This document shows positions 25,529-34,051 of a DNA stretch of 43,406 nt, piece by piece (positions within the stretch are counted from its first letter, which is position 1; every line of letters starts with the position of its first letter). Under the pieces are notes generated by a model. That model ran no database searches, was not told the DNA's origin, and saw nothing but the letters and a program-made list of their open reading frames with translations. The translations under genes were made by a program, and so were the position numbers. The DNA comes from Deltaproteobacteria bacterium (GTDB lineage Bacteria > UBA10199 > SPLOWO2-01-44-7), in contig JAUSII010000052.1 of NCBI GenBank assembly GCA_030648035.1, positions 1 to 43,406 of the forward strand, written 5' to 3'.

Positions 25529-26514
25529 AATTCGATTTTGCTTTCAAAACCGTAGACACTCGAGGCAGAACTGATCATCTGTCCAAAATATCCGCTCACC
25601 ACAACCGGACCAAAATGAACAAAATTTTCGCTCAACAATAAAATGGTGGGAGTGCCCCAGAAATTCATTTTATCTTCCATCCCTGCATAATTTTTTATTT
25701 TGAGATCGAACTGGTCAAACATTGGCATCTGACTGATTTGGTAAACCGTATAGCCAGCCGTCAAAGAGCCCCAAAGGGTGTAGCGACTGGTGGTTCTGTA
25801 TCCAAAATCAAAATAATCGTCATAATAATGTGTCGCATAGCGATGGCCCACCCCCACAGATCCTTCGGCAAAAAAACGGGAGTCCTCAAAAAAATATCGG
25901 GCCCCCAAACCCAATCCACCTTCAAAATCACTGAACTGTATATGGGTGGTGGGGGCTATATCCCAGTGGATCCAGCTTCCAAGGGCGTCGGTTACACTAC
26001 TGGAAGGGATGCCCTGGCGAAAAAGAAGTGGTTCCACAAACACGGTGAGTGGATTTTTTTCAAACACCGGCGGCGGGACATAATCAACCGCCCGGCTTAT
26101 CGGAAACACCGGCGTCTTGTGCTCCGGAGGTTCATAACTCTGGCTTCTGTTTATTTTCCAGTTGGACTCATGCAAACGTCCCAATTCTTCCACCGAAACT
26201 TTGGGTTTGAAAGTGGAATGAAAAACAGGATTCCAAACCGACAGGCGTGCCACAAATTGTTCATATCCCTCTTTTTGAAATTGCCCGCGCGCATTTACGA
26301 TCCCCAGTTTTTTAAGAAAATCCTGGGCATTTCCAAAATTACCACTTTGCAGGGAATCGACATAAAGGGGTCTCGTCAAGTTGGCCCATTCATCGGGAAC
26401 CAATTCATAACCGAAACTTGAGAGAACAAAAGTGGCCTCTTCAAAAGTGGTTTCCCTTTTTCCATCGATCTGCCCAATCAAATTCAGGGTATGTTCCAGC
26501 AGACCCATTTTCAT
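25525..26514 (-). CDS. Probable beta-barrel protein with outer-membrane-like C-terminus
   Basis: From ATG 26514 the protein has 329 residues. The first 130 are helical and soluble-looking (TFEEATFVLSSFGYELVPDEW and so on). The last 180 alternate aromatic and small residues in strand-like runs (GGLGLGARYFFEDSRFFAEGSVGVGHRYATH) and end in YGFESKIEF. A terminal Phe with this pattern is typical of outer-membrane barrels. No signal peptide is visible, which is odd for such a protein. The ATG lies in an ATGA overlap with the upstream 601-residue gene, so the two are coupled. I do not recognise the family. Confidence 0.65.
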   Translation of the reverse strand: MKMGLLEHTLNLIGQIDGKRETTFEEATFVLSSFGYELVPDEWANLTRPLYVDSLQSGNFGNAQDFLKKLGIVNARGQFQKEGYEQFVARLSVWNPVFHSTFKPKVSVEELGRLHESNWKINRSQSYEPPEHKTPVFPISRAVDYVPPPVFEKNPLTVFVEPLLFRQGIPSSSVTDALGSWIHWDIAPTTHIQFSDFEGGLGLGARYFFEDSRFFAEGSVGVGHRYATHYYDDYFDFGYRTTSRYTLWGSLTAGYTVYQISQMPMFDQFDLKIKNYAGMEDKMNFWGTPTILLLSENFVHFGPVVVSGYFGQMISSASSVYGFESKIEF

Positions 26515-28316
26515 AATGACCTGCCGATGCCCAGATAAAAAACGGGGCCCATCACACCGGAACTTAATTGGTCCTCTTCGGCACTCCCCAAAGAGGGTGT
26601 TTGCAGATAGAGAGAGAGTCCCGCCGTTGCCATCCACGATTGAAAGCCCCGATGAACATCCCCCAGGGGAAGGGCATAACCCAAACCAAATCCAAAAAGG
26701 CCGTTCACGGCATGTTTCAACTCCACCGTATCGGAAGCATATTGGGGTAAATCTTTTTGAAGCGCCCCGCGGTTTTCAGTCACTGTTGCTTGATCATGCA
26801 CCAGAACAATCCCCGGCTGATATTCCAACCCGGCCTCGGTCGACAAAAAGAGATTGGGAATCCCCTTCCAGCGAAAATGTTGTGTCAGACTGAACGCACC
26901 GCTCGGGAGGTAATTGAAGTTTGCGACTTGGATCACATCGGTCGAATGCTCGGTCGTCCTCTGCAGATCTCCTTCGGTCGTCTGATTTATGGTCTGGGAA
27001 CCCTTTTGATACGAATATACAAAAGACGGTTTAAACACCGACACAGCAACACCCAGGTCGAGCCGAAAATCGTCGAAGGCAAAATCCTTAAAATCCTCCA
27101 ACACCAATCGTCCGCCACCACCGGCCCCCTGCTGTGTCAAATCGATAAAATTTCCAAAATGTTTTTGAGCGCTGTTCGGAAAAATAAAAAGAATCTGCAA
27201 CGAAAGATAGGCCGGATCACTCCAGACGCTCCCCCTGTTTTCAAACACGGTTTCTCCATTCACAACCAGATCGATGTCTTTGTCCTTTTTCACATCGAGG
27301 GCCGAAACAGTGCAGACACCGGCACAGGGGCTCATGAAATCGCGTTCCATCTGCAAAAGGAGTTGTCGCTCATGCGTTCTGCCATCGGTGAAATGAAGAC
27401 TGTTGGCCAGATAGGGGGCACCGGCCTGCTCCTGATCGATACAGAATTCGAGTTGGTCCTTTACCTCGTCCTGGTCAAAATCGAAATCAAAACTGTGGCA
27501 TCCTTTTTCAAACGGGCCCCATGTTTTGAGAAGTGGGCCTGACGCCGTCTCCGCCGTCAAAATTTTCGGCGACAAAAAGAAGGTTCTTCTCTCACCCAGA
27601 TTTTTTTCACTTAACGTGAATGTTTTCTGTTTTCCTGAAAAAGTATAACCGATGAGATCGGAGACTCGCACCTCACTCAACTCTTCCGGGTTTTCAAAAC
27701 CGATGGAGGCAAGATAGCGCCTTGCGCCACTCACATTGGATTCTCCCTGTTCCAGAATCACACCCAGAGAACGAATTTGCGCGCGAAAAACGAGCGCATC
27801 AAAAGAGGTGAAGTCGGGATCGGTCTCTGCAATCACAGAGTGGGTGACCTCTTGCAATATATCGACAGACTCCTTGAGAGCGGTGCGTGATTTAAAAAAT
27901 TCAGAGAGCTCTCCCTCATCAATGCCGTAGTCGACCAGCTTCAAAACCCATTCTGTTTTTTTCAAAGCCTCGAGATATTTGTCCCGAAGAGAGAGTGCCC
28001 CTTCCACTTTTTGAAACCAGACGACATGATCGGAATCACTCGCACCGAAAGGTTCGAAAGAAGAGAGGCTTTTAATGTCTTTGAGCTTCTTTGCGCCGAT
28101 CCAGGCTTTAAGCCGGGCCCGATCTTCTGGACTGGAGGTGCCATTCATAATGACAGAACGAATCAGTTTTTTGCCACGAGGGTCCAGGTCCCATTTGGAA
28201 TCGAGCTCCTGAAGCAATCGTGTCAAAAGATCAGAACCGCCATTAGAAGCGGTTTTAACAGGTTCTTGGGCCATTATGGCAGATACAACCGGGGCTATTT
28301 TGGTGACAAGTGACAT
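26511..28316 (-). CDS. Large accessory protein with beta-rich C-terminal half
   Basis: A 601-residue protein I do not recognise. The N-terminus (SLVTKIAPVVSAIMA-QEP) has a short hydrophobic run that could be a weak export signal. Residues 20-230 are helical. Residues 250-360 hold FDFDFDQDEVKDQLEFCIDQ, an acidic stretch that may bind calcium, and a cysteine pair in SPCAGVCTVS. The C-terminal 220 residues are barrel-like (GIPNLFLSTEAGLEYQPGIVL; MGPVFYLGIGRSL). The start at 28316 lies only about 11 bp after the GCCGATAA element at 28327. It is translationally coupled to the following barrel-like gene. The two may form a surface-associated pair. Confidence 0.65.
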   Translation of the reverse strand: MSLVTKIAPVVSAIMAQEPVKTASNGGSDLLTRLLQELDSKWDLDPRGKKLIRSVIMNGTSSPEDRARLKAWIGAKKLKDIKSLSSFEPFGASDSDHVVWFQKVEGALSLRDKYLEALKKTEWVLKLVDYGIDEGELSEFFKSRTALKESVDILQEVTHSVIAETDPDFTSFDALVFRAQIRSLGVILEQGESNVSGARRYLASIGFENPEELSEVRVSDLIGYTFSGKQKTFTLSEKNLGERRTFFLSPKILTAETASGPLLKTWGPFEKGCHSFDFDFDQDEVKDQLEFCIDQEQAGAPYLANSLHFTDGRTHERQLLLQMERDFMSPCAGVCTVSALDVKKDKDIDLVVNGETVFENRGSVWSDPAYLSLQILFIFPNSAQKHFGNFIDLTQQGAGGGGRLVLEDFKDFAFDDFRLDLGVAVSVFKPSFVYSYQKGSQTINQTTEGDLQRTTEHSTDVIQVANFNYLPSGAFSLTQHFRWKGIPNLFLSTEAGLEYQPGIVLVHDQATVTENRGALQKDLPQYASDTVELKHAVNGLFGFGLGYALPLGDVHRGFQSWMATAGLSLYLQTPSLGSAEEDQLSSGVMGPVFYLGIGRSL

Positions 28317-28326
28317 CTTGTGTAGA

Positions 28327-28353
28327 TTATCGGCAGAACTCCAAAAAAGTTGC
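28327..28353 (-). promoter_or_regulatory. Sigma-28-like promoter of the 601-aa gene
   Basis: GCAAC-N14-GCCGATAA on the minus strand. Twenty-six bases are identical to the element at 31122-31147. The -10-like half matches the FliA consensus exactly. The predicted start is only a few bases before ATG 28316. Confidence 0.6.
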
Positions 28354-31107
28354 CTACGATATTGTCAGCGTATAGATACCGTGATGCACACCGCCGGCGG
28401 CGTCGCTGTAGACACCTCCCGGGTTGCGGGTCGGGGGGATTTGAATTTCTTTCTCCAGCGTCGCTCCGCTTTGAACCGCCAGTTCCGATAACACCGCGTC
28501 GATCTGGCCCTTCATCTCCTTTTCCGCAAAATGGCTCTGCTCATAACTTTTTTCCATTCTCATGCTGGCAGACCCATCTTGAACGGAGCCCAACTTGATA
28601 ACATGCCGCCTAAAAGGGCGCTTCAAATCAATCTCCCTCCCGCCGATCCGCAACCTCTGCTTCGCCGCGACAAACTCCATTGCGGCCCCCGATTCCACCA
28701 ACCGCTTCACCTCCTCATAGGCCACTTGCGATTCAAAATCGCCGCGCGTCAGAGCATAGCTCAACATCAGCTTCACATTCGCATCGACAACATATCCCAA
28801 AAGCGTTTCAATATGCGATCCCGTTCGATAGTTCTGGCAGGAGGAAACGTTCACGAGATCACCGGTCATCAACAGCAACTTGGGATCATCGGTCGTTGTC
28901 GTAAAAACAATCGCTTCATTTCCCTGCACCTCCGGCTTCAGCTTATCGGCCAACGTTTTGACATCGTCCATGAGCTGCGTCGAAAGGCCCATTGCCCCAC
29001 TGGAACTCCTCATTAAATTCACGATCACCGTATAAGTATTTAAGTCCGAAGTCTCCATGGCCCATTCCAAAAGAGCCGTCAGCAATGCGCCGCGGTCTCT
29101 TTTATAAAACAGGATCGTCACCTGTTTTGGCTCCCGCAAAAGTGCTGACCGTATCTCACGCACTTTCTCGCGATCGATATCGATACTATTCCGCCCCTCT
29201 TCCTGCGCGTGCGGGATAACCTGTGATTTCAAAAAATCTTTGGATCTTTCAAGCCGCGCCTCCGGTGTTAGCGAGGGTGACTGATCTCCAGACCGATAGA
29301 GGCTGGCCCGATGATAATTGCCTCTCCAGCCGGCTTGCGTTTTCTCTCCGGAGAGCATCGCCAGCTGTGCTTTTACTTTTTCACAATCCTCCACGTCGCC
29401 CTCGTAACCCTCGTATTTCAGCCGATCAAACGTGCCGTTCAGAACATGCTCCACCACTCTCCTTAAAACGGGAATTTCGTTCTTCCATCTGGAATTCCCA
29501 TTGAATCTTCCGACTAGCGTATACAATACCTCCAGATTCCCCCACGCCTCTTCCAGCCTCTCGATCTGTTCGATCGTGATCGGCTGATTCCCAATTTTAA
29601 ACATCGTTTTGAACCGCTCCAAAAAGAGTTGAGTGCAAGCGCGAATCACCGCTTCGACATTGTCCACGTCAACCGTTGTCCCGGCTTCTCTTGCAAGCAG
29701 CGGGGGAAAAACCGCTCCCGCATCCAGCCCCAGAACCCCGACAAGGCGAACCGCTACATGCATAAACTCCAGGAGGCGCTTCAGTTTTTTGTCTTGAAAA
29801 AGCCCCGCCCCAATCGTCACCGGCTGCCTTAAACTGGCCGCCATCTCATACAAATCCCCCAAAGCTTTCTCGCTGTAAGCCAGAGCACTCTCTTTAAAAC
29901 CGCCCATCGCCATACCGGTTGCCTTTTCAAGAAGAGTGCGGGAAAGAGTGGCGGGGCTGTGGGAAGCGGCTTTTGTGACTTCTTCTTGATCGACGGTCCA
30001 TTGGAAAACCAGTTCCAAGCCAAGGAGAATTCCGACATCTCTTCTCTTCATGTCGGCATAGAGGGCCTCGGCTAGAGCGGGGTTTAATCCCTTACCTGCA
30101 AGAGCTTTCCGGACCCACGCCACAACCTCTTCGGCCGTGCATGTGGCGATATCGAGCGGGTCAAAACCTATCTGATAATTTTGGATATGCTGAATAATAG
30201 AGAACGGATCTTCCATTAACCCGATCTTGGCAATCTCAATCCGGGCCTGCTCCTCTCGGATAGCGTAGTTTTGGATATGTTTTGAAGTCCCCTCTCCATC
30301 GTGAGCGGCGGCGATCTTGGCAATCTCAATCCGGACCTGCTCATTTTGGATAGCGTATTTTTGGATATATAGCGAAGTCCCCCATCCACCGTGAGCGGCG
30401 GCGATCTTGGCAATCTCAATCCGGGCCTGCTCATCTCGGATAACGTAGTTTTGGATATGTTCCGAAGTCCCCTCTCCATCGTGAGCGGCGGCGATCTTGG
30501 CAATCTCGATCCGGGCCCGCTCATCTCGGATAGCCAGTAATCCGATAATTAGAAATATTTGATTACTGTTTTTGGCGGCATAATTTTTTGCACACTGAAT
30601 CCTCTCTCTCTCGGTCATGACCGACAACGCCCCAATATCTTTCAAACCGGCATTATTGAGAAAATCGGCCATGGCTTTACTTTGGTCTAGGCTCATGCTC
30701 GCTTCATCTATCTTCAATGGCTTTTCCGGCGCCTCGTTTTTGCCGCGACCGAAGAGATCATATCTTTGAGAAAGCGGGCGGAGCCGGGAAGCGAGCAAAA
30801 ACAGCAGTGAAAGAGAGACAACAGCCGAAGCACCATAGACCAAAACAGGCCCCAACAAGGGGGCCGCCTCCGATCCGGCAGCCGAAACCGGATGGAGATC
30901 TGCGGCTAGGGCGGCGGAAGAGAGAAGATTCACGGCCGCAAAAGCCGCCGATAGCGCTATCGTTTTTGTCCCAGTGGTAGGGGCCTCCAAAGGGGGAGAG
31001 CTTGAAAAAAAATCAATACTTCCAGCTACTTGTATATTACCCCCGGCCACAACCCCGCCGGAGGCCAAAGGGAGCATCCCACCGCAAGAATTTAAAAAAG
31101 AGATCAT
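28354..31107 (-). CDS. Large membrane-anchored accessory protein with 30-residue repeats
   Basis: About 917 residues from ATG 31107; TTG 31116 and ATG 31077 are alternatives and none has a clear ribosome binding site. Residues 48-69 (KTIALSAAFAAVNLLSSAALAA) look like an internal signal or membrane segment. Residues 83-107 are a second membrane helix. Then come three to four near-identical 30-residue helical repeats (about 190-300; RARIEIAKIAAAHDGEGTS-type). A helical middle follows, and then a C-terminal domain with TDDPKLLLMTGDLVNVSSCQ and LLGYVVDANVKLMLSYAL, a conserved-looking SCQ motif whose function I do not know. It is preceded by the sigma-28-like motif at 31122. It may be an effector or surface protein, by inference only. 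Confidence 0.7.
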   Translation of the reverse strand: MISFLNSCGGMLPLASGGVVAGGNIQVAGSIDFFSSSPPLEAPTTGTKTIALSAAFAAVNLLSSAALAADLHPVSAAGSEAAPLLGPVLVYGASAVVSLSLLFLLASRLRPLSQRYDLFGRGKNEAPEKPLKIDEASMSLDQSKAMADFLNNAGLKDIGALSVMTERERIQCAKNYAAKNSNQIFLIIGLLAIRDERARIEIAKIAAAHDGEGTSEHIQNYVIRDEQARIEIAKIAAAHGGWGTSLYIQKYAIQNEQVRIEIAKIAAAHDGEGTSKHIQNYAIREEQARIEIAKIGLMEDPFSIIQHIQNYQIGFDPLDIATCTAEEVVAWVRKALAGKGLNPALAEALYADMKRRDVGILLGLELVFQWTVDQEEVTKAASHSPATLSRTLLEKATGMAMGGFKESALAYSEKALGDLYEMAASLRQPVTIGAGLFQDKKLKRLLEFMHVAVRLVGVLGLDAGAVFPPLLAREAGTTVDVDNVEAVIRACTQLFLERFKTMFKIGNQPITIEQIERLEEAWGNLEVLYTLVGRFNGNSRWKNEIPVLRRVVEHVLNGTFDRLKYEGYEGDVEDCEKVKAQLAMLSGEKTQAGWRGNYHRASLYRSGDQSPSLTPEARLERSKDFLKSQVIPHAQEEGRNSIDIDREKVREIRSALLREPKQVTILFYKRDRGALLTALLEWAMETSDLNTYTVIVNLMRSSSGAMGLSTQLMDDVKTLADKLKPEVQGNEAIVFTTTTDDPKLLLMTGDLVNVSSCQNYRTGSHIETLLGYVVDANVKLMLSYALTRGDFESQVAYEEVKRLVESGAAMEFVAAKQRLRIGGREIDLKRPFRRHVIKLGSVQDGSASMRMEKSYEQSHFAEKEMKGQIDAVLSELAVQSGATLEKEIQIPPTRNPGGVYSDAAGGVHHGIYTLTIS
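30221..30530 (-). repeat. Tandem 90-bp repeat inside the 917-aa gene
   Basis: GATCTTGGCAATCTCAATCC recurs at 30223, 30313, 30403 and 30493, an exact 90-bp period without frame change. Each unit encodes 30 residues ending HIQNYA-type and starting IRDEQARIEIAKIAAAH. The most downstream unit in protein order (near 30221) is degenerate. Copy number is probably variable between strains. Confidence 0.9.
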
Positions 31108-31121
31108 GTGCACCAATAGGG

Positions 31122-31148
31122 TTATCGGCAGAACTCCAAAAAAGTTGT
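31122..31148 (-). promoter_or_regulatory. Sigma-28-like promoter of the 917-aa gene
   Basis: ACAAC-N14-GCCGATAA on the minus strand, with 26 of 27 bases identical to the element at 28327-28353. The predicted start is near 31115, leaving an extremely short leader before ATG 31107. Confidence 0.6.
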
Positions 31149-31190
31149 GTGGCGGTACCAGGTATTAAATACTTCTGCGACAACCGTAAC

Positions 31191-31394
31191 GGAAAGCGAA
31201 AGAAAGTGATTGGGAGGGTCGCTGTTCGGTTTGGGTCGGTCGATTGAACTCCGCAAACTCTGCGAGTTTGCTTCGCGGTCCAGCAAAGCTGTACCTTGAC
31301 ACCGACAGCTTGCCCTCGGCGATTTTTATTGTTTGATCCCGTTCGATAAAAATCGCCTGCGCACATCCCTCCCAATCACTTTCTTTCGCTTTCC
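31191..31394 (-). repeat. Nested-hairpin interspersed element, copy 2
   Basis: Perfect 28-bp terminal inverted repeats (31191-31218 and 31367-31394, word GGAAAGCGAAAGAAAGTGAT) enclose an internal stem GGCGATTTTTAT (31318-31329) paired with ATAAAAATCGCC (31346-31357). Read on the minus strand, its loop contains ACGGGAT as in copies 1 and 3. Also present on the minus strand is TCAAGGTACAGCTTTGCTGG and the hairpin GCAAACTC-GCA-GAGTTTGC shared with copy 1. The terminal arms are unrelated in sequence to those of copies 1 and 3. This and copy 3 fill the 515-bp gap between the 917-aa gene and leucine dehydrogenase; no protein is visible there. Confidence 0.8.
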
Positions 31395-31436
31395 TTCACA
31401 GATGCACTTGGAATTGAAACATTTATCTTTTGAAGA

Positions 31437-31618
31437 AATACATGTTCAAAAGCTGGAAGCGGAGAAAAAAGTGGTATGAGGTGGCCTGTCGGAGGCAATT
31501 TTACAAACGGGATATAAAGCCAAAATTGCCGAGACCGGAGCACCCATTTTGGGTTTGACCCAAAATGAGGTGCGTCCCCGAATACCCTTTTTTCTCCGCT
31601 TCCAGCTTTTGTCGGTGA
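31437..31618 (+). repeat. Nested-hairpin interspersed element, copy 3
   Basis: Perfect 24-bp terminal inverted repeats at 31448-31471 and 31587-31610 (word AAAAGCTGGAAGCGGAG). The internal stem is GGCAATTTT / AAAATTGCC with ACGGGAT in the loop. A perfect hairpin ATTTTGGGT-TTG-ACCCAAAAT takes the place of the two hairpins present in copy 1. The flanks match copy 1 almost base for base. The right arm ends 4 bp from the stop of the leucine dehydrogenase gene, so a transcript of that gene would run straight into this structure. Confidence 0.8.
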
Positions 31619-31622
31619 TCAG

Positions 31623-32747
31623 TTAAGAATGCGAACGAAAACGATCGTGAACGTGGGTCAGGGCGGTTTTTCGGGTCTGTTGAAAGCTCGAGGAAATCTG
31701 GCGAAGCTGATTCAAGCGCTGGTCGACCATTTTGGCGGCCGCTTTTTCGGTGGAGATGCCGAGCTCGTCTGAAATTTGAAAGACGCGCTTGAGATTATAA
31801 TAAATGCCTCGCGTCATCCGCTCGGCGCGCTCGCGGCTGTAGCCTTCCAACTCCTGATAGACGTTGATCAGACCGCCGGCGTTGACGACATAATCGGGGG
31901 CATAAAGAATGCCGCGCTCTTTCAAAGCCTCGCCATGTTCTGATTTTTCAAGCTGGTTGTTGGAAGAACCGGCGATGATTTTGCATTTGAGCAGGGGAAT
32001 GGTTTCATCATTCAACACGCCACCGAGCGCGCAGGGGACAAAAATATCGCAGGGGACCGAATAAATTTCTTTGGCGCTGACAATTTCAAAACCCATCTCG
32101 ACTTGCATCGCCTTCAATTTTTCAAGATCGATATCGGTGGCGAATATTTTGGCGCCGGCCGTTTTGAGTCGCCGGATCAGATGGCTCCCCACCTGCCCGA
32201 CCCCTTGCACCGCGACTATGCGGCCGTTCAAATCTTCTTTACCATACACTTTTGCAAGTGAGGCCTTGATCGCCTGAAACACACCGAGGGCTGTGAAGGG
32301 TGCCGGATTTCCGGAACCACCATGGCTCGACTCAATGCCGACCACATAATCGGTTTCGGTGAAGGCATATTCCATATCGTTCACATCGGTGCCGACATCT
32401 TCGGCGGTGATGTAGCGTCCGCCCAGCGAATTGACGAAACGTCCATAGGCGCGGAACAAAACTTCTGTCTTGTCTTTTTTGGGATCGCCGATGATGACCG
32501 CCTTGCCCCCGCCCAGATTCAAACCGGCGGCGCAGGCTTTGTGGGTCATACCGCGGGAGAGGCGCAACACATCGCGCAGGGCCTCTTCTTCGCTGGCGTA
32601 ATTCCACATGCGCGTGCCACCAAGTGCGGGCCCGAGCGTTGTGTCGTGAATGGCAATGATGGCTTTGAGGCCGGCCGCCTTGTCCTGACAAAAGACGACC
32701 TGCTCGTGATCGTATTCTTCCATTCTTGAAAGGACATCCATCGTCAT
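31623..32747 (-). CDS. Leucine (branched-chain amino acid) dehydrogenase
   Basis: A 374-residue Glu/Leu/Phe/Val dehydrogenase that oxidatively deaminates leucine-type amino acids with NAD. The N-terminal domain has the substrate loop TLGPALGGTRMW and the catalytic lysine segment AAGLNLGGGKAVIIGDP, followed by TAEDVGTDVNDM. The Rossmann domain has VAVQGVGQVGSHLIRRLKTAGAKIFATDID. The length and these motifs fit the leucine dehydrogenase branch better than glutamate dehydrogenase. Start ATG 32747, with a second ATG two codons later. It has no operon partner and is divergent from the MqnX-type gene. Confidence 0.9.
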   Translation of the reverse strand: MTMDVLSRMEEYDHEQVVFCQDKAAGLKAIIAIHDTTLGPALGGTRMWNYASEEEALRDVLRLSRGMTHKACAAGLNLGGGKAVIIGDPKKDKTEVLFRAYGRFVNSLGGRYITAEDVGTDVNDMEYAFTETDYVVGIESSHGGSGNPAPFTALGVFQAIKASLAKVYGKEDLNGRIVAVQGVGQVGSHLIRRLKTAGAKIFATDIDLEKLKAMQVEMGFEIVSAKEIYSVPCDIFVPCALGGVLNDETIPLLKCKIIAGSSNNQLEKSEHGEALKERGILYAPDYVVNAGGLINVYQELEGYSRERAERMTRGIYYNLKRVFQISDELGISTEKAAAKMVDQRLNQLRQISSSFQQTRKTALTHVHDRFRSHS

Positions 32748-32808
32748 GGGTCGGCTCTATAATTTGCACTCGACGCCGTTGTCAATCTTGTAATATTAAA
32801 ACTTCGGG

Positions 32809-32862
32809 TGTCATTGCGAGCGTAGCGAAGCAATCCCGCTAATCGCTCCTCGCAATGACAAA
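32809..32862. repeat. Dispersed palindromic repeat upstream of the MqnX-type gene
   Basis: TGTCATTGCGAGCGTAGCGA on the left and CTCGCAATGACAAAA on the right. It matches the family at 14842 and 42675. Its right edge ATGACAAAA contains the start codon at 32858 (ATGACAAAACATATG) or its immediate neighbour. Confidence 0.8.
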
Positions 32863-34051
32863 ACATATGCTCATAAAAGCGCCGCACATTATCACCCTTG
32901 AAGGGCCCCCCTTAAAGGATCACGCCATTTTGATCCGGGATGGTTTCATTGCCGACATCGCGCCGCAGAGTGAATTAAAAACAGATGGCCTCTCTCTGGA
33001 ATTGCCCAACACCATTCTTCTGCCGGGATTGATCAACGCCCATTGTCATCTTGAATTGTCCCAACTGCCACAACCTCTCCCCTATCCGGGATCTTTCGTC
33101 GGATGGATCGATGAACTGACACGACTTAAACTTCAGATGACTCCCGAACAGACAGAGGCCGCGATAAAAATGGGAATCCAAAAATTATTGGAGGGGGGAA
33201 CCACCACGGTTGCCGATCATATGAGTGTCGGGACTCCGCTGGAACTGCTCATGCAGTCGCCGCTGGAGGCGGTGGCTTATATTGAAGTGCTGGGGGTGGA
33301 GAGGGAGAGGGCCAACCACTTTTACAAACAAGCATTGGAAACAGCAAAAAAATTCAAAGCGATACCGACGCCGCATGCGACTTATTCTTTGTTGCCGGAA
33401 ATTTTTGCGAAGGTGGTGGCGGAGGCCTCCGATACTTTACCTCTCTCGATTCACATCTCGGAGAGTGCCGATGAATTTCTTTTGTTTCTGGAGAATCGCG
33501 GGCCGCTGGCGGAATTTTTGCAGATGAAGGGGAAAACACCGCCCACGCAGGGTGAAACACCGGTGCAATATTTAAAACGCCTCAAACTTCTGCCGTATGG
33601 TGCCATGGCGATCCACGCCAATTATCTGGAAGATGAAGACATCGCCACATTGAACGAGCTGGAAATCAGCGTCGTGCATTGTCCCGGGAGCCACGCCTAT
33701 TTTGAACACGACCGTTTTCCCTATGGATCGCTGGAAGATGCCGAAATCAATGTGGCACTGGGAACCGACTCTCTGGCCAGCAACGAGAGTTTGAGCATGC
33801 TGCGCCAGATGCAGATTGTTTCGGAAAATTATGTCGAACTGAAACCGGAAATGGTTTTAAAAATGGCAACGCTGAATGGTGCCACGGCGTTAAGAAAAGA
33901 AAACGAGATCGGTTCTTTAAAAGTGGGCAAGCGGGCCAACATCATCGGCGTTCCCGTGCGCGCGAGCGGCAAAAATGTTTATGAAAATGTGCTGATGAAC
34001 GAGAAGGTCTCTTTTTCGATGATTCGTGGCCAGACTATTCCTGTCGTTTAG
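32855..34051 (+). CDS. mqnX: Amidohydrolase, probable aminodeoxyfutalosine deaminase (MqnX type)
   Basis: A 398-residue metal-dependent amidohydrolase. Metal ligands are visible as H63 and H65 (NAHCHLE), H200 with E203 (HISES), H254 (AIHANYL) and D305 (GTDSLASN), the pattern of ATZ/TRZ-type deaminases. In bacteria with the futalosine route such an enzyme (MqnX) deaminates 6-amino-6-deoxyfutalosine. With mqnA, ubiD, ubiX and mqnP in the same window, that role is likely, although other purine or triazine deaminations cannot be excluded from sequence. The N-terminal methionines (MTKHM) come from the edge of a palindromic repeat; ATG 32867 is a possible alternative. The 3' end overlaps the convergent giant gene by 17 bp. 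Confidence 0.75.
   Translation: MTKHMLIKAPHIITLEGPPLKDHAILIRDGFIADIAPQSELKTDGLSLELPNTILLPGLINAHCHLELSQLPQPLPYPGSFVGWIDELTRLKLQMTPEQTEAAIKMGIQKLLEGGTTTVADHMSVGTPLELLMQSPLEAVAYIEVLGVERERANHFYKQALETAKKFKAIPTPHATYSLLPEIFAKVVAEASDTLPLSIHISESADEFLLFLENRGPLAEFLQMKGKTPPTQGETPVQYLKRLKLLPYGAMAIHANYLEDEDIATLNELEISVVHCPGSHAYFEHDRFPYGSLEDAEINVALGTDSLASNESLSMLRQMQIVSENYVELKPEMVLKMATLNGATALRKENEIGSLKVGKRANIIGVPVRASGKNVYENVLMNEKVSFSMIRGQTIPVV

Noticed and set aside
30221-30530. CRISPR array
   Set aside because: The 90-bp units are contiguous, keep one reading frame and have no spacers; they encode protein repeats.
31108-31622. A small protein gene in the gap before leucine dehydrogenase
   Set aside because: All open frames there run through hairpin arms, change with strand and lack ribosome binding sites; the DNA is explained by two structured repeats.
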